Positions 46,860-58,403 of a DNA stretch of 64,000 bases are shown one piece after another. This stretch comes from Abelmoschus esculentus (Eukaryota > Streptophyta > Magnoliopsida > Malvales > Malvaceae): NCBI GenBank assembly GCA_035048815.1, contig JAUCBN010000046.1, positions 13,308,999 to 13,372,998 on the forward strand. The letters run 5' to 3'. Both the position numbers and the translations under genes were made by a program. The notes beneath the pieces are model-generated. The model did no database searches, was not told where the DNA came from, and was given only the letters and a program-made list of their open reading frames with translations. Positions within the stretch are counted from its first letter, which is position 1, and every line of letters starts with the position of its first letter.

Positions 46860-49800
46860 GGTGATGGTAATCACAGATCTTCGATCTTTTCAGAGCATTG
46901 AAATCTTATCTGCGATAAGGCTACGGCATCATCTGTTGCGGCATCATCGTCGACAGCTTCTGCTTGTTCCTTTGCCTCAGGTTTTTCTTTAGTTACTTCT
47001 TTTGGAGTTATTGTCTCAGGATTCTTACCCACTGTCCTAGCAGGTAATTCAGGGTCCTTCAGTTGTAATCCACTGTTGGTGGATATGGCTTTACACTGTT
47101 CATGAGGACCATTTCTAGCGACTTCAGTATCGATAGGTAGACCTCCTATAGGTCGGCTTTTCATCTACTATTTCATTTGCCCTACTGTGATTTCCAGTGT
47201 TTTCAGAGCAGCTTTATTGTTTTGCATCCTCATTTCTGCTCTATCTATGAACATGTGGGCTCTTTGGATGAATTTGTTGGTGTTAGCGATATATGCACCA
47301 GCCTGAGCCATAAATGTTTACAGCGTATTTTTCAATGTTTGGACGTCTATATGTTGCTGCTGCGGAATCTGTTGCTGAACAGGTCTGTTATTCAACCGGA
47401 ATCCATTATTTTGCATAGTTTGATGTTGCGAGTTTAGCACGTTATTTGGGTTGCTCCATGAGAAGTTTGTGTGATTTCTCCATGTTGGATTGTAATTATT
47501 GGACATATTATTCCTATTAAAGTTTCCAACATAGAATATTGATTCTAGATTTTGCGGGCATAAGTTTGAGTCATGGTTGTCACCATAAGTTTCATAGAAA
47601 ACAGTGATTGCTTTTACTTCTCAAACATGACTTGGCTTTTGTATATCTTTTACCATATTTGTTAAAGCTGACAATTGAGCTAGGATAGAATCTAAAGAAT
47701 CTACATTTGTCATGCCTCATCTAGTGGTCGGGTGTTGATAATCATTCTTTGGTAATATGTCCAGAATCTTTAAATTCTCATGGGGTGGGCGGTCTAAGAG
47801 GGTGCAATTGGCGGACGCATCAAGCATCATTCTTGTAGGAGTGTTAACTACATTGTAAAAGATTGATATTTGTGTCCACTCGGGTAAACCATGCATGAGG
47901 CATTTTCTGTATAATTCTCTATATCTTTCCCAAGACTCATACATAGATTCGTCTTCATCTTGCATAAGGATGTAATATCGTTTTTTAGCTTATCAGTCAT
48001 GTTGGTGTAACTGAAGCGGGCAAGGAAGCTTCGGCATAGTTCTGTCCATGAGTTCAACGATCCGGGTTGAAGGTTATTTAGCCAAGATTTCGCCCTATCC
48101 CTCAATGAATAAGGAAAAGATTTTAATTTTAGTATATCGGCAGAGACTCCCGACAGCTTGAATGAATTGCAAATCTTTAAGAATGATTTAAGATGCTACC
48201 GAGCATCTTCGTTGGTCGATCTCCCAAACTGACCTAGAGTGTTGATCATGTTGAACATGACCGGTTTGAGTTCAAAATGTTCTACCTCTATATTAGGCAT
48301 GACTACGACAGGAATTAATCCATCCAGATCTTCCTCCAGATAATCACGGACAGTGCGTGCACGCTCTTGCCGAGGAAGATTGGCAAGGTCAACAACTGCG
48401 AATGTGCCTTGGTTGTCTGCCTTGGCGGCATTCCTGCCAACATTTCCCTGTTGGTCAGGTACTACGTTCATCCTTTCGCAGAGCCTTTGTCGTAGACACC
48501 TTGCGGTTCTCTTGATTTCAGGATCAAAAGGATAATTGTCTGTGTAACCCCTTCGACCCGGTCTGGACGTCACCCAACTCGAACGAGCTACACGGGGAAT
48601 ATCGAGGCTAATCCGGAGACTCGCCCTGATAAACAACCCTAAAAAATATCTTTTATCTTTTCTAAATGCTTTAATTAAATCCTACATGTTCATGCAAGGA
48701 CCGAGTTCAGTTGCTGCGGAGACTAAAAAGAAACAAGTCCTAATTTAATCTAATAGGTTTTAGGGACCTAACCGTAATTCTAGAATTTTATTCCTGATTG
48801 TGAAATTAAGGTTATCAATATTTAATTAAGTATATTTCATGCTTGCACGTAAATTTTCGACGTAAGATAATATCTAAAAGTTATTTAATTGCATGCTCAA
48901 AGTTTAGGGACTATTTCCAAACTCCTAAAGGTTTCATGACATTCTCTATATGCAAATTCACCTAAAAACATTTTAAGCACGTATCATGGCATATTAGCTA
49001 GATGCAATTCAACCTAGTCAACAACAATATATTCAACTCTAAGGAGTATGCTTCATTATCAACAACACTCAATTTCACACATAGGGATATCAAGAATCAA
49101 ACTTAAAAATAACTATATTATAACTAAAGGAATATCAATGGACAATTCAAGTCAAAATCATAAAACTATTATCAATATAGATAAACATCACACATGTATA
49201 AGCATACGACTACTAAAAATCTCATCAATATAACAATATTCTTAACATGGTAACCCATCTCTATTACTCTCTTACTACCACTATTATTATAAAGACATAC
49301 TTGAGCTTTCACTTGGCGGTTACCAGGATCCTTGCTTCTCTTTGCTGCCTCAACTTTATTTACTCTACATTGCAAGGTAAATGAGAAGGTAAGCATAAGC
49401 TTAGTGAGTGAATAAAAACAAGTATAAAAACACCTTGCAATGCAGCCCATATTAAACCAATTTCATCAATTTAAAAACATGTGATGCTCTTTATAAAACA
49501 AAACACACATGGTTAACAACGCCACTTTTAAAACTCAGTAAGTGTCATCAAACCAAGGCTAACAACACCATCATTTTAGTAAAACCATTTTGTAATCACA
49601 TGCTTTAAAATCTAAAACACAAGTCTTACATGCTACTCACATAGCAATGCTTACACGTGCATCTCAATGCACAAAGCTCAAGTCTTACATGCTAACAACA
49701 TAGCAATGCTCAAATCACATGCATACCAATGCATAAAACCTCGCATGCATATTACCATATGCAATCAAGTAAAAACCATGACACTTACCTTTAAAAAGTA

Positions 49801-51348
49801 AAAACATATATTGGTGCTAGTGATCCGATTTGTACCACTTCAAATCATTAGGATAAACGGGCAACCGAATGTTAGTACTACTCCCAGAGCATGCGCATGT
49901 TGATACCACTCTCAACATGAATTATCTCACCTTGGTGTCCAGTGACAGTACCACTCCGATCAACCCGTATGTGACAGTACCACTCCCATCACATAGCATT
50001 AGAATAAAAGGCAAAATGCAACACACAAGGAATTTATATACGTACGACTTTCAATGTTTATAGTGCACTCTAGATCCTATTGATCGATCAACTTATCCCA
50101 TAAGGTTCATCACTTAACTAGCCAATATATTATCAAAAATCAATGCTCAAAACAGAATTCAAAACAGAATTCAAATCACATATATCCCACTTTTCACGCA
50201 TCAATTACAAAAACCGATAAAACCACTTTTATCTTATTTTTCAAAACAAAACTGTGGGAACATCGAATGCATATAAAATCTCTTTAAAAACAGTCTCATG
50301 AGCATTTATATACATGCATATTAACATATGCACAACACAATAAGAGCATGACAAATAAGATAATAAAAACATTGCATAATATGGGAACCTTTAAGAAAGC
50401 AATACTTAAAACTTACTTCCAAGTATATGAAGGTTTTTCACACCTTCCCTACACCTCAAAAACTTTGAAAAACATTTAAAACCATGCCAAATTGGTAACC
50501 CTCATAATCCACTCACCAATTTACCGAAACTTGCTCGACAAGTCACCCAAAAACGTGATTTGACTTTCCGATCTCGCTCAAACTTGTTCCTCTACCTCAT
50601 GACCTAATTCAAGCATCAAAACCAGAGGTTTTAGTGTATTAAAACACACCCAAACATCCCTCAAGTCGGACCAATACATGGCAACCCCTAAAAACACCAT
50701 AAAACTTAACTGAAACTCGCAAAAAACCTCTCCAAACTTGATCTTACCCCTTCAAAGGTTTAAAAACTAGAAAATCCGTAGCAAAACGACGAGATTTTGA
50801 TGAAAAAAAATATAAAAAAATAAACCAACGAAATTTTATTAAAAAGAATGGATATTTACCTTGAAAAGATGAAGAAGAGGCTACCTTGGAGAAGAAGAAA
50901 CCGAAATTTAAAGAAGAGATATATTTAAAAAGTGAATTTTTGTGTTTTTGATCAAAATTAGAGGATTTTGATTACTTAGGTTAAAAAAAGGGGTTAAAGG
51001 TTGTTTATATAGGCTCTTGGAAAACCTAGATCAAATAGGATTAGGATTATGTCAAATTTTTGCTTAGTTTATAAAATTGTCCTCAAGTTTTCAATTTCTA
51101 CAAAATAGTCACTAATTTCAAAATCATAGGGATTCAAGGTTCAATTTTCAAAATTGATTTGACCTAACTCAAATATATATTAAATAATGATTTTAGGATA
51201 TTTTCCATAATTTATTTTGATTAAAAATCAATTTTTAAGTATTTAATCACGAACTAGGCTAAACCAACAAAACCGATCCACTAGACCTCTAAAATTCTAG
51301 GCCCAAATTTGGGGTGTTACAGTCTGTAGATGGATTGGACTTGGTCAT
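46860..51348 (-). pseudogene. Gag of the Gypsy element, split by a solo LTR
   Basis: Gag begins at 51348 with MTKSNPSTD and resumes at 48537 with NYPFDPEIKRTARCLRQR. It continues through INTLGQFGRSTNED, SLRDRAKSWLNNLQPGSLNSW, ESWERYRELYRKC and GLPEWTQISIFYN. A TAG stop interrupts at about 48195, where the family reads into HLKSF. A frame change occurs near 47955. The linker RPIGGLPIDTEVARN leads towards the protease. Confidence 0.82.
48543..51321. mobile_element. Solo LTR (2779 bp) inside gag, GTCTG duplication
   Basis: It begins TGTAACCCCTTCGACC and ends TTTGGGGTGTTACA, inverted ends typical of chromovirus-type Gypsy LTRs. GTCTG flanks both sides (48538-48542 and 51322-51326). Removing it with one duplication restores the gag frame exactly. 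Inside, CAGTACCACTCC-like words recur at about 49830-50000 and CTTACATGCTA-like words at 49620-49720. Confidence 0.92.
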
Positions 51349-51429
51349 GCAACAAGAAAACCCTGATTATTAGAATAAAGACTAAAAATTAAAAGGGTAC
51401 AGAAATAATTAGCAGTAAAGTTGAAAGCC

Positions 51430-51453
51430 AATCTCCGGCAACGACGCCAAATT
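51430..51453 (-). promoter_or_regulatory. Primer-binding site of the Gypsy element
   Basis: On the minus strand, directly inside the 5' LTR, the sequence AATTTGGCGTCGTTGCCGG matches the Asp-tRNA primer site (TGGCGCCGTTGCCGG) with one difference in the core. Confidence 0.75.
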
Positions 51454-52834
51454 TGGTGAGGGCTAAAAAGTCTTATTCCTTTCCATCTTTTGCCAAATTG
51501 TAGTATTTTAGATTTTCGAACCCACAGGGACTGGACCGACCTCACTACTTCTTAAACCTGCACTTGATAAAAGTTAAACACAAGTATTTTGATGGGTTGA
51601 GATAACTACGGTAACAAAATTTAAAACTAAATAAAAGATAAAATAATAATAAATGAAGTGAGACCAGGTTGAGTGCTTTGTAGAGGGGAATCCAGTTTCA
51701 CTGATTATCCATTTATTAATGCATAGGTTGACTTTCCGCCTCGACGGGTCGCACTAAGGGTCACCGCAGCTACCTAGGCGGGGTTATGCCTTGTCGACAA
51801 CTCAACTTTTCATAGTTCGACAGAGCACCCTTATATGTCTCCTCATTATCCCTAAGCTTAGAAAACTGTTGAAATCCATTTCTTGATGATACCTTCCAGC
51901 GTGAATCAAGGATGAACAACAACTAAACACATGCGTTCTTTTAGCCATTGAAATCCTAGGTAGTTTATCTCTAAACCAGATTAGTCAATGCCCTTGAACA
52001 AAGACCGTACTCTCTCGTTTCGTGAGCCTAACTCTTCTGATATTAGATAAATAGGTTTTTCTTTACATACTATCTTACCGAGCTCATATGCAAATAAGAG
52101 TAAATGCCAAGAGAGAATAAACTATGAAAATAAGGTTGCATTAATAAATATCAAAATAAAATACAACTTTCTTCCCCAACTACTCTACAAACAACCTACA
52201 CCTCGTAGGGGTTTTAGAACATAATAGTGTAGCTGGCGGCTTAAGGGTTTATCTATGAGATTTCGAACTCCCTTCCTAACCCTAATGGGTGGCTTATATA
52301 GGTCAAGCCCTAGGTTAAAGTCTTCCATATAAAGAAAGAGTTATACAAGAAAAAGAATACAACTCCTTATTAAACTATGACACTTTATTCTATTTTCTAA
52401 AATAACTCTTTATTCTCGCGTTGACCTTTGACCATGGCTTGACTCCTTTTATCTGCTCCGGCTTTCTCTCTCTTGATGTCCATTATAATCGACATCTTTT
52501 TCTCTTTCTGTCGAGCACCAGTTGTCATCTTCATTCTGCTGTCGTGACCTCCAAAGTGCTACCGGGCCGGGTGCTTTATCTGCATTTCAGCTTCTTTTCC
52601 AGCATTCATGTTCTTGTTTGGTCATTCCTATGATGTAGTTTTCTGTTTAAGAAAGAAAACCATCAAATGCATCTGTTTTATGTCAATTAATAGATAAATT
52701 CATGATTTAAGTATTCGGATGTGGAAATATGGAAAATAAGCAGAATTATCCAATATTGCCCTTAGATCTGTCCTTTATTAGCAATAAACAGGTGGGAAAA
52801 TGGTCTAAAAATTAGGACTTTTATGCACTTATCA
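51454..52834 (-). repeat. 5' LTR of the Gypsy element
   Basis: On the plus strand it runs from TGGTGAGGGC to GCACTTATCA, with TG and CA ends, 1381 bases. It includes the GC-richer block GACGGGTCGCACTAAGGGTC shared with the left LTR. Confidence 0.85.
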
Positions 52835-53248
52835 CATATCCTCATCAGTAATATTTCGACCACATAACTTCAATTGTGAAGTAATTCGAAATATAGCAGA
52901 GTTATACTCGCTTACTGATTTTAAATCTTGTAGTCTCAGATGCAACCAATCATATCGAGCTTCAGACAAAATAACAGTTTTCTGGTGGTCATATCGTTCC
53001 TTTAGATTATTTCAACGAATAAGAGGATCTTTCACCGTTAAATATTTAGATTTCAACCCCTCATAGAGGTGACGGCGAAGAAGTATCATGGCTCTGGCCT
53101 TAATTTGAAAAGATTCTTCATTCCCCTCTTTAATAGCATTTCCAAGGTCATTTGCATCTAGATGTATTTCGGCATCTAAGATCCATGATAAATAATTCTT
53201 TCCGAAAATATCAAGAGCCGCAAACTCAATTTTTGTAAGATTTGTCAT
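52835..53248 (-). pseudogene. N-terminal half of a Copia gag, cut by the Gypsy element
   Basis: Begins MTNLTKIEFAALDIFGKNYL and continues AEIHLDANDLGNAI, the standard Copia gag start. After a stop near 53012 it carries on as ARYDWLHLRLQDLKSV, EYNSAIFRITSQLKLCG and ends NITDEDM at the junction. Upstream, the A-rich leader and the phrase AACACGTTATCAACACGAG (minus strand, near 53560) mark the 5' LTR border and primer site of this Copia family. Confidence 0.8.
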
Positions 53249-53789
53249 TGATATACTATAAAACACAAGTAAAAATTAGATCAACTATAAATTAATATAA
53301 TAATGAATCTAAATTAGACAAATGAAGATTTAATCCTCAGACGCGACATTGTTAAACCAGTCCACAAGGTCCTTTAAAAACCTCCTTTGAGACCAATAAC
53401 CTCGCAAAACGGGATGTCCAGCCAATATACTCGGATTAAATTATCAAAACAAAGAATATATTAACTAACAAATATATAAAATGGAAAAAGCACATACCAG
53501 ATAAATCTTTGGAAAAAAAAAACTTGAAATTAAAATCTTTCGAGCAAACTCGTGTTGATAACGTGTTGTAAATAAAATAATAAAGAACTAAAACAAGAAT
53601 AAAGAACAAAAATGAAAGAACAAAGAGAAGATAGAAAGAGAGATTTGTATTATTCTTAATATTGACTTGTGTACAATGCCTTCACTAACTCATCTATTTT
53701 TAGGCATAAAAAGTACATAATATATTAATAGAGTTCTTATTATGATAGACATCAACATAGATAAATATTCATAACAAAAATAATAATTT

Positions 53790-54330
53790 TAGCCCAAAAA
53801 TCTGTACAATTTAATTTAAAATTTTATCAATTTAAACATTATTTTAGTTTTTGGGTTAAAATTATAAAATTTTCATTTTCCTCTTCTTCCCGTAAAAATT
53901 ATTCATATTCTTTTAGGGTTTAAAGGTACCGTTTTTGTTCCAATCTCGTTTACCTTGAAGGGTATTTTTATTTTAGTACCCCAATTAATTTTTATTTTAT
54001 CTCATCTATGCTTGTATTTTTATTTTAGTACCCTAATAAATTTTTTTGATAAAATGATACCAAATGTTACATATAATTTTTATACGGTATCTCGACCGAT
54101 AAAAATATATGAAAAAGATAATATGGCTTCGTCAAATAATAGTTTAGTCCAAAAAATTGAACAATCTATCAATTTATTCCAAAATTGTATAATTTAAACA
54201 TTATTTTAATTTTTGGGTTAAAATTTTAAAATTGTCAATCTTTTCTTCCCGTTAAAATTTTTCATATTAATTCTTTTAGGGTTTAAAAGTCCCTTTTGTT
54301 TTTCCAATTTCGTTTAACAGTCGGATACCC
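53790..54330. repeat. Imperfect tandem duplication, unit about 360 bp
   Basis: Phrases such as TTTAAACATTATTTTAGTTT, GGGTTAAAATT, CTTCTTCCCG and TTTTAGGGTTTAAAGG recur in the same order at about 53825-53960 and 54185-54320. No gene is visible. Confidence 0.6.
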
Positions 54331-54845
54331 AAATAAAAATGCTACGTAATATTTTTAACAGTCGGATACCCAAATAAAAATGATATGCAATATTATTTTT
54401 TAAAAAAAATAGTTAGAGTACTAAAATAAAAATACAGATATAAGTTGTCCTACATATATAATTTACTCTTAAAATTTTATGACGAACAGATAATTTTATG
54501 GTTAAAATTGAAACTTAACGTGATATAATAGTAGTTTTAGTCCTTCAAAATTTTTATATTTTATCAATTTGGTCTTAAATTAATAAATTAGACTCTTCAT
54601 ATTTAAATTTTTTAACATCGTACCCTCTTGATACACTCTCTGATCACTTATTACATTCAATTTTATTGCTCATCAAATCAATAATTGACATATATGATAG
54701 CTCGACAGACATAATCACTTCACTATTACATAACTGACAAACTGATGAAACATATCTATTATGACCTTAATGTTACCTACTAGTAAACGGGTGCAAATCG
54801 TCTACCTCTTTCTCGTACATCATTCTATACTTCCGACTAAAATTA

Positions 54846-54975
54846 GAGGGTTTAGGGTTTAGAGTTTAGGGTTAGGGGTTGTGGTTAGGGTTTAGAGAAT
54901 TAGGGGTAGGGTGTATTTTTAGGGTGTAGGATTTAGGGTTTAAAATATAAAAAATAAGGGTTAGGGTTTGAAATT
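54846..54975 (+). repeat. Degenerate TTTAGGG-like patch
   Basis: Contains AGGGTTTAGGGTTTAGAG and several GGTTAGGG and TTAGGGTT words over 130 bases. This resembles the plant telomere heptamer TTTAGGG but is imperfect throughout. Confidence 0.55.
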
Positions 54976-55327
54976 CAGTTTTTAGAAAATTTTCAAGGGA
55001 GACATATATGAGAAAGAGACAGAAGATTTATACCCCTAGTAAACATGATTTGTTTCATTAATAATTTTTTAAAATATTTATTGAGTTATATATTTTAAAT
55101 TATGATCGAAATAATAGAATGCATATACTTTACGAATTAAAATTATTATTATACAAAACCGAAAGATTTAAGAAATTATCACTACTATTTAAAGGTTATA
55201 TTATTAAAATATCACTTACATATTTCGAATATAAATTATAAATTCGATTAGATTTAGAGTTTTTTTTTATTAACATATATTTGTTTAAATTAATTATTTT
55301 AGTCTCACCACCTATTTCAACATCAAA

Positions 55328-55987
55328 TCAAATTTGCATCTGATGATGAAGTCCAAGCAGCTTGGTGAGACCAAAAGTAGTTCCCATGGCCATCCATCCA
55401 CCAACAACCACCCTAGCACCAGATTTCGCCACCGGAGTTCCTCCAAGCAAACCCCCCACCACTCCAAACACCACCAAAGCCACACTAGCCGCCACCACCA
55501 CCACCGCAATCCTCACCTTACGCTGCCTTATGAAAGCAGCAGCCAACAGCGGAAGCACCGCACCGACGGCAAAAGACAAACCAGACGCCAGGGCAGCTTG
55601 TACAGGATTCGGTAGCTTCCCATCATCAACAGTACTCCTTCGCTTCTCTCTTTTCATCTGAGCTATCTCTACGTCCCTTTGGGTGCATACAGATACAAAC
55701 TCTCCGATCGCCATGCTACAAGCTCCGGCCACCAGGCCTGCAAAACCGGCTATAACCATAGCCTTGACGTCTTCTTTAACTGAGCCAACACCCATCATTA
55801 GTGACGCAACGGAAACCAACCCGTCGTTGGCACCCAGAACAGCAGCTCGGAGCCATTGTCCTCTCCGGCTGTAATCAAATTCGCTAACGGCGGATTCTTG
55901 AATCTTGCTTTCGTCGGTGCCGATGACTTGAATGGGGTTCTCAACGGTGTTAAGTGGTGAAAGTGGAAGAGTTTGAGAGGCGGCCAT
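55328..55987 (-). CDS. Vacuolar iron transporter-like (VTL/nodulin-21 type), copy 2
   Basis: An intronless frame of 219 residues from MAASQTLPL, very close to copy 1 through the membrane core; RGQWLRAAVLGANDGLVS and the TM2 region are almost unchanged. Differences cluster in the N-terminal 45 residues and the loop at about 120-130, where copy 1 has EGSLGSIND and this copy RRSTVDD. The same basic hinge MKREKR follows TM2. An upstream in-frame ATG lies about 25 bases from the TATA box, so the chosen start is preferred. The shared leader phrase on the minus strand, TCCACAAGCCTTCT, shows that the 5' UTR was also duplicated. Confidence 0.92.
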   Translation of the reverse strand: MAASQTLPLSPLNTVENPIQVIGTDESKIQESAVSEFDYSRRGQWLRAAVLGANDGLVSVASLMMGVGSVKEDVKAMVIAGFAGLVAGACSMAIGEFVSVCTQRDVEIAQMKREKRRSTVDDGKLPNPVQAALASGLSFAVGAVLPLLAAAFIRQRKVRIAVVVVAASVALVVFGVVGGLLGGTPVAKSGARVVVGGWMAMGTTFGLTKLLGLHHQMQI

Positions 55988-56073
55988 GGTTAGCAAAACC
56001 AAGAACGTAGAGATAATAGTAAATAGCTTTGAGATGAGAAGGCTTGTGGAGAACACAAGGCTTTGATCAAGAG

Positions 56074-56081
56074 AATTTATA
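56074..56081 (-). promoter_or_regulatory. TATA box of VTL copy 2
   Basis: TATAAATT on the minus strand, 87 bases before the start codon, in the same context as in copy 1. Confidence 0.65.
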
Positions 56082-56270
56082 GAGAAAATTAAATAATAAT
56101 ATTACAGAATTTTAAGCTATTTTTGTGGTGTCATTTAAAAAATAAATTACTTTTTTTTGAGAAGATTAATGTATAATTTTACTATTGTTCAATTTGACTT
56201 TTTTTAGAGGATACTTTTATTGTTGACATATTATACTTGAAGTTGATAGCTTGAATGCGTTACGTTTATT

Positions 56271-56786
56271 AGGGGTGAGCAAAACTCGATTCGATTCGAA
56301 AAAACGAATAACTCGACTCGAGAAGAAAATATTCGACTCGTTTTGACTCGACTCGAAATTTCATAGACTCGACTCGACTCGAAAAAGTTTCAAATTTTAT
56401 TGTTGTAAAATGAAAATTTGAATAACTCGAATTTTTTAATAATTAAAGGATTAATTTTTTAGTTTGAGACGAATCTCTCAATTTTTTATGATATATATAC
56501 ATTGATATATAAAAATATAAAGAAATATTATTACGTATGAATATATAAATATATATATATATATCTTATATGATTAGAGAAAGTTGTTTAAATTGGAATC
56601 AAATCATTCTATAACATGGTAAATAGTTATAATTAAATATTTATAGAAACTCAAAAACTCGACTCGATTCAACTTGAATCGACTGAAAAAAAAATTTAAA
56701 TAAAGTTTGAGTTGTAAAATATGACTCGTCAACTGAATAACTCGAAATTTTTTAACTCGACTCGACTCGATTGAATACTCACCCCT
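56271..56786. mobile_element. Word-iterated element (ACTCGACTCGA), 9-bp duplication
   Basis: Begins AGGGGTGAGCAAAACTCG and ends TTGAATACTCACCCCT, clear inverted ends. The flanks are ACGTTTATT (56262-56270) and ATGTTTATT (56788-56796), 8 of 9 alike, with one spare base on the right. ACTCG words recur in both orientations near the ends. It is just upstream of VTL copy 2. Confidence 0.75.
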
Positions 56787-56799
56787 AATGTTTATTTCG

Positions 56800-58400
56800 T
56801 CTTGATTTATCGATTTATAAAGGATCCTTTTTATTTTTATATTTAAATTAGTCGCGTGTACTTTTTTTCTCAGTTTAAGATTTTGAATTTTTTTTAATGA
56901 AGCATGTAGTAATGATCTCGTTTTCACCTAAATGTATTTTTATATCGCTTTGTATGAAATTTTAATATGATATTTTAATTATTTTATTTTTGATATTTGA
57001 TTTATTGATTAACTAATTTGGGTCAAATTTGTACTGATCTAATATGGGTCTGATCCTTCTAACCCAATTTTTCTCACTCATAAGGTTGGGTTTCAAATCT
57101 CTGATTATACTTACGTTACATCTCGCTAAATCAATTGATTGGGTTTATATTTTCGATAATCAAATTTAAATTTAAAAAAAAACTTATAATTCTAATATTC
57201 ATATTTTTTATTATTTTTATTTTGATCACCGTCCGTTAAATTATTAACAAAAATAATGATACGATCTTTTATAATTAACGTAGTAACACAATTAAAATTC
57301 AATATTAATATATTATATCAATTTAATTCTAAATCTAAATAATCTAACAAACGTAACATTTAACATTTATAAATTCTAACAATTTGATATATTTATTTAA
57401 TAATATTGAAGATTAAAGTCCTAAACTTAGGATTAGGGGAGAGGATGGGTTAGATAACCCAAATTTAAACAATAAACTTATAAATTTCTGATTGTTTCTA
57501 GGGAAAATTAAACCCCAAAAAAGAAAGAAAATCGCCCAACCCAACCCTAATTTCTTTAATTTCAAGCCACGTCATGAATATTTTCTAATATTTTTTTTTA
57601 AACATCCGGTTTCAGCATAAAAAATATTTTTATATAATTAAATTATTAAAGAATCACCCAAAATTAAAAAAATTACTAATAATTTACCAACGATGATAAT
57701 CGTAAACTAGAATAAAATGGTTAAATTTATTGAATTATTTAAAATTAAGATCAAATTGATAAAATATATGTATTATAACGTTAATTATAATAATATTAAA
57801 AACATCAGATTATCAACTAACAATTCAACGGTGATGACCGAAGCAAAATCGATCGAAAATATTAGTGATGAATTTGAAATTTTTAATATTTTGATGACTA
57901 AAACAGAAATATGCTAATAGTTGAATGATTAGTAACGTAGTTTACCTAAAAATTATTGAAATATTTAATAATTTAACGTTACAAAGATGTTAAATTATTG
58001 TACAATATTTACAATGTTTTGGCCAATGGTACGACCCTTAACCAATCAAATTTATTTACTTCTCTATAATTGTACCTTGGTCAGTCCTTGGCAATTTATT
58101 AAGGTTAACAAATAATTAGGTTAAATGTAGTATTAGGTTTTAAAATGTCGGAATATCGAAAAAATATCTCTAATATTTGATTAAATATTTATTTTTATTT
58201 TTTTAAAAAAATATTTAACTTTTAACATTTTATTTTAGGTTAAAATTATTCCTTTGCAGATGAAAAATCATCTTAGTCAATTGACATTTAATGACTTGAC
58301 AGAATGACACTCAGAAGAAAATATATTATATTTTATACAGTTTTTGAACTATTTTTAACTGATGTGTCATTCTGTATATTCAAAATATTTTTATATATGA
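56800..58400. other. Gene-free AT-rich stretch
   Basis: Nothing recognisable. Open frames here are short and AT-driven, with no protein likeness. Confidence 0.55.
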
Positions 58401-58403
58401 CAT

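Larger units (their letters stand above)
41747..52834 (-). mobile_element. Gypsy-type LTR element, non-autonomous, Athila-like
   Basis: Two LTRs of about 1.35 kb enclose gag, a retropepsin domain and a further ORF in that order on the minus strand. The primer site after the 5' LTR reads TGGCGTCGTTGCCGG, matching the Asp-tRNA type site used by many Gypsy elements. No reverse transcriptase, RNase H or integrase segment is visible, so the element would depend on others. It is inserted in a Copia gag. Confidence 0.82.

Noticed and set aside
55328..56056. Longer VTL proteins starting at upstream in-frame ATGs (also 36879-37592)
   Set aside because: In both copies the upstream ATG lies only about 23-25 bases from the TATA box, so it should be outside or at the very edge of the transcript. 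The shorter start matches the family.
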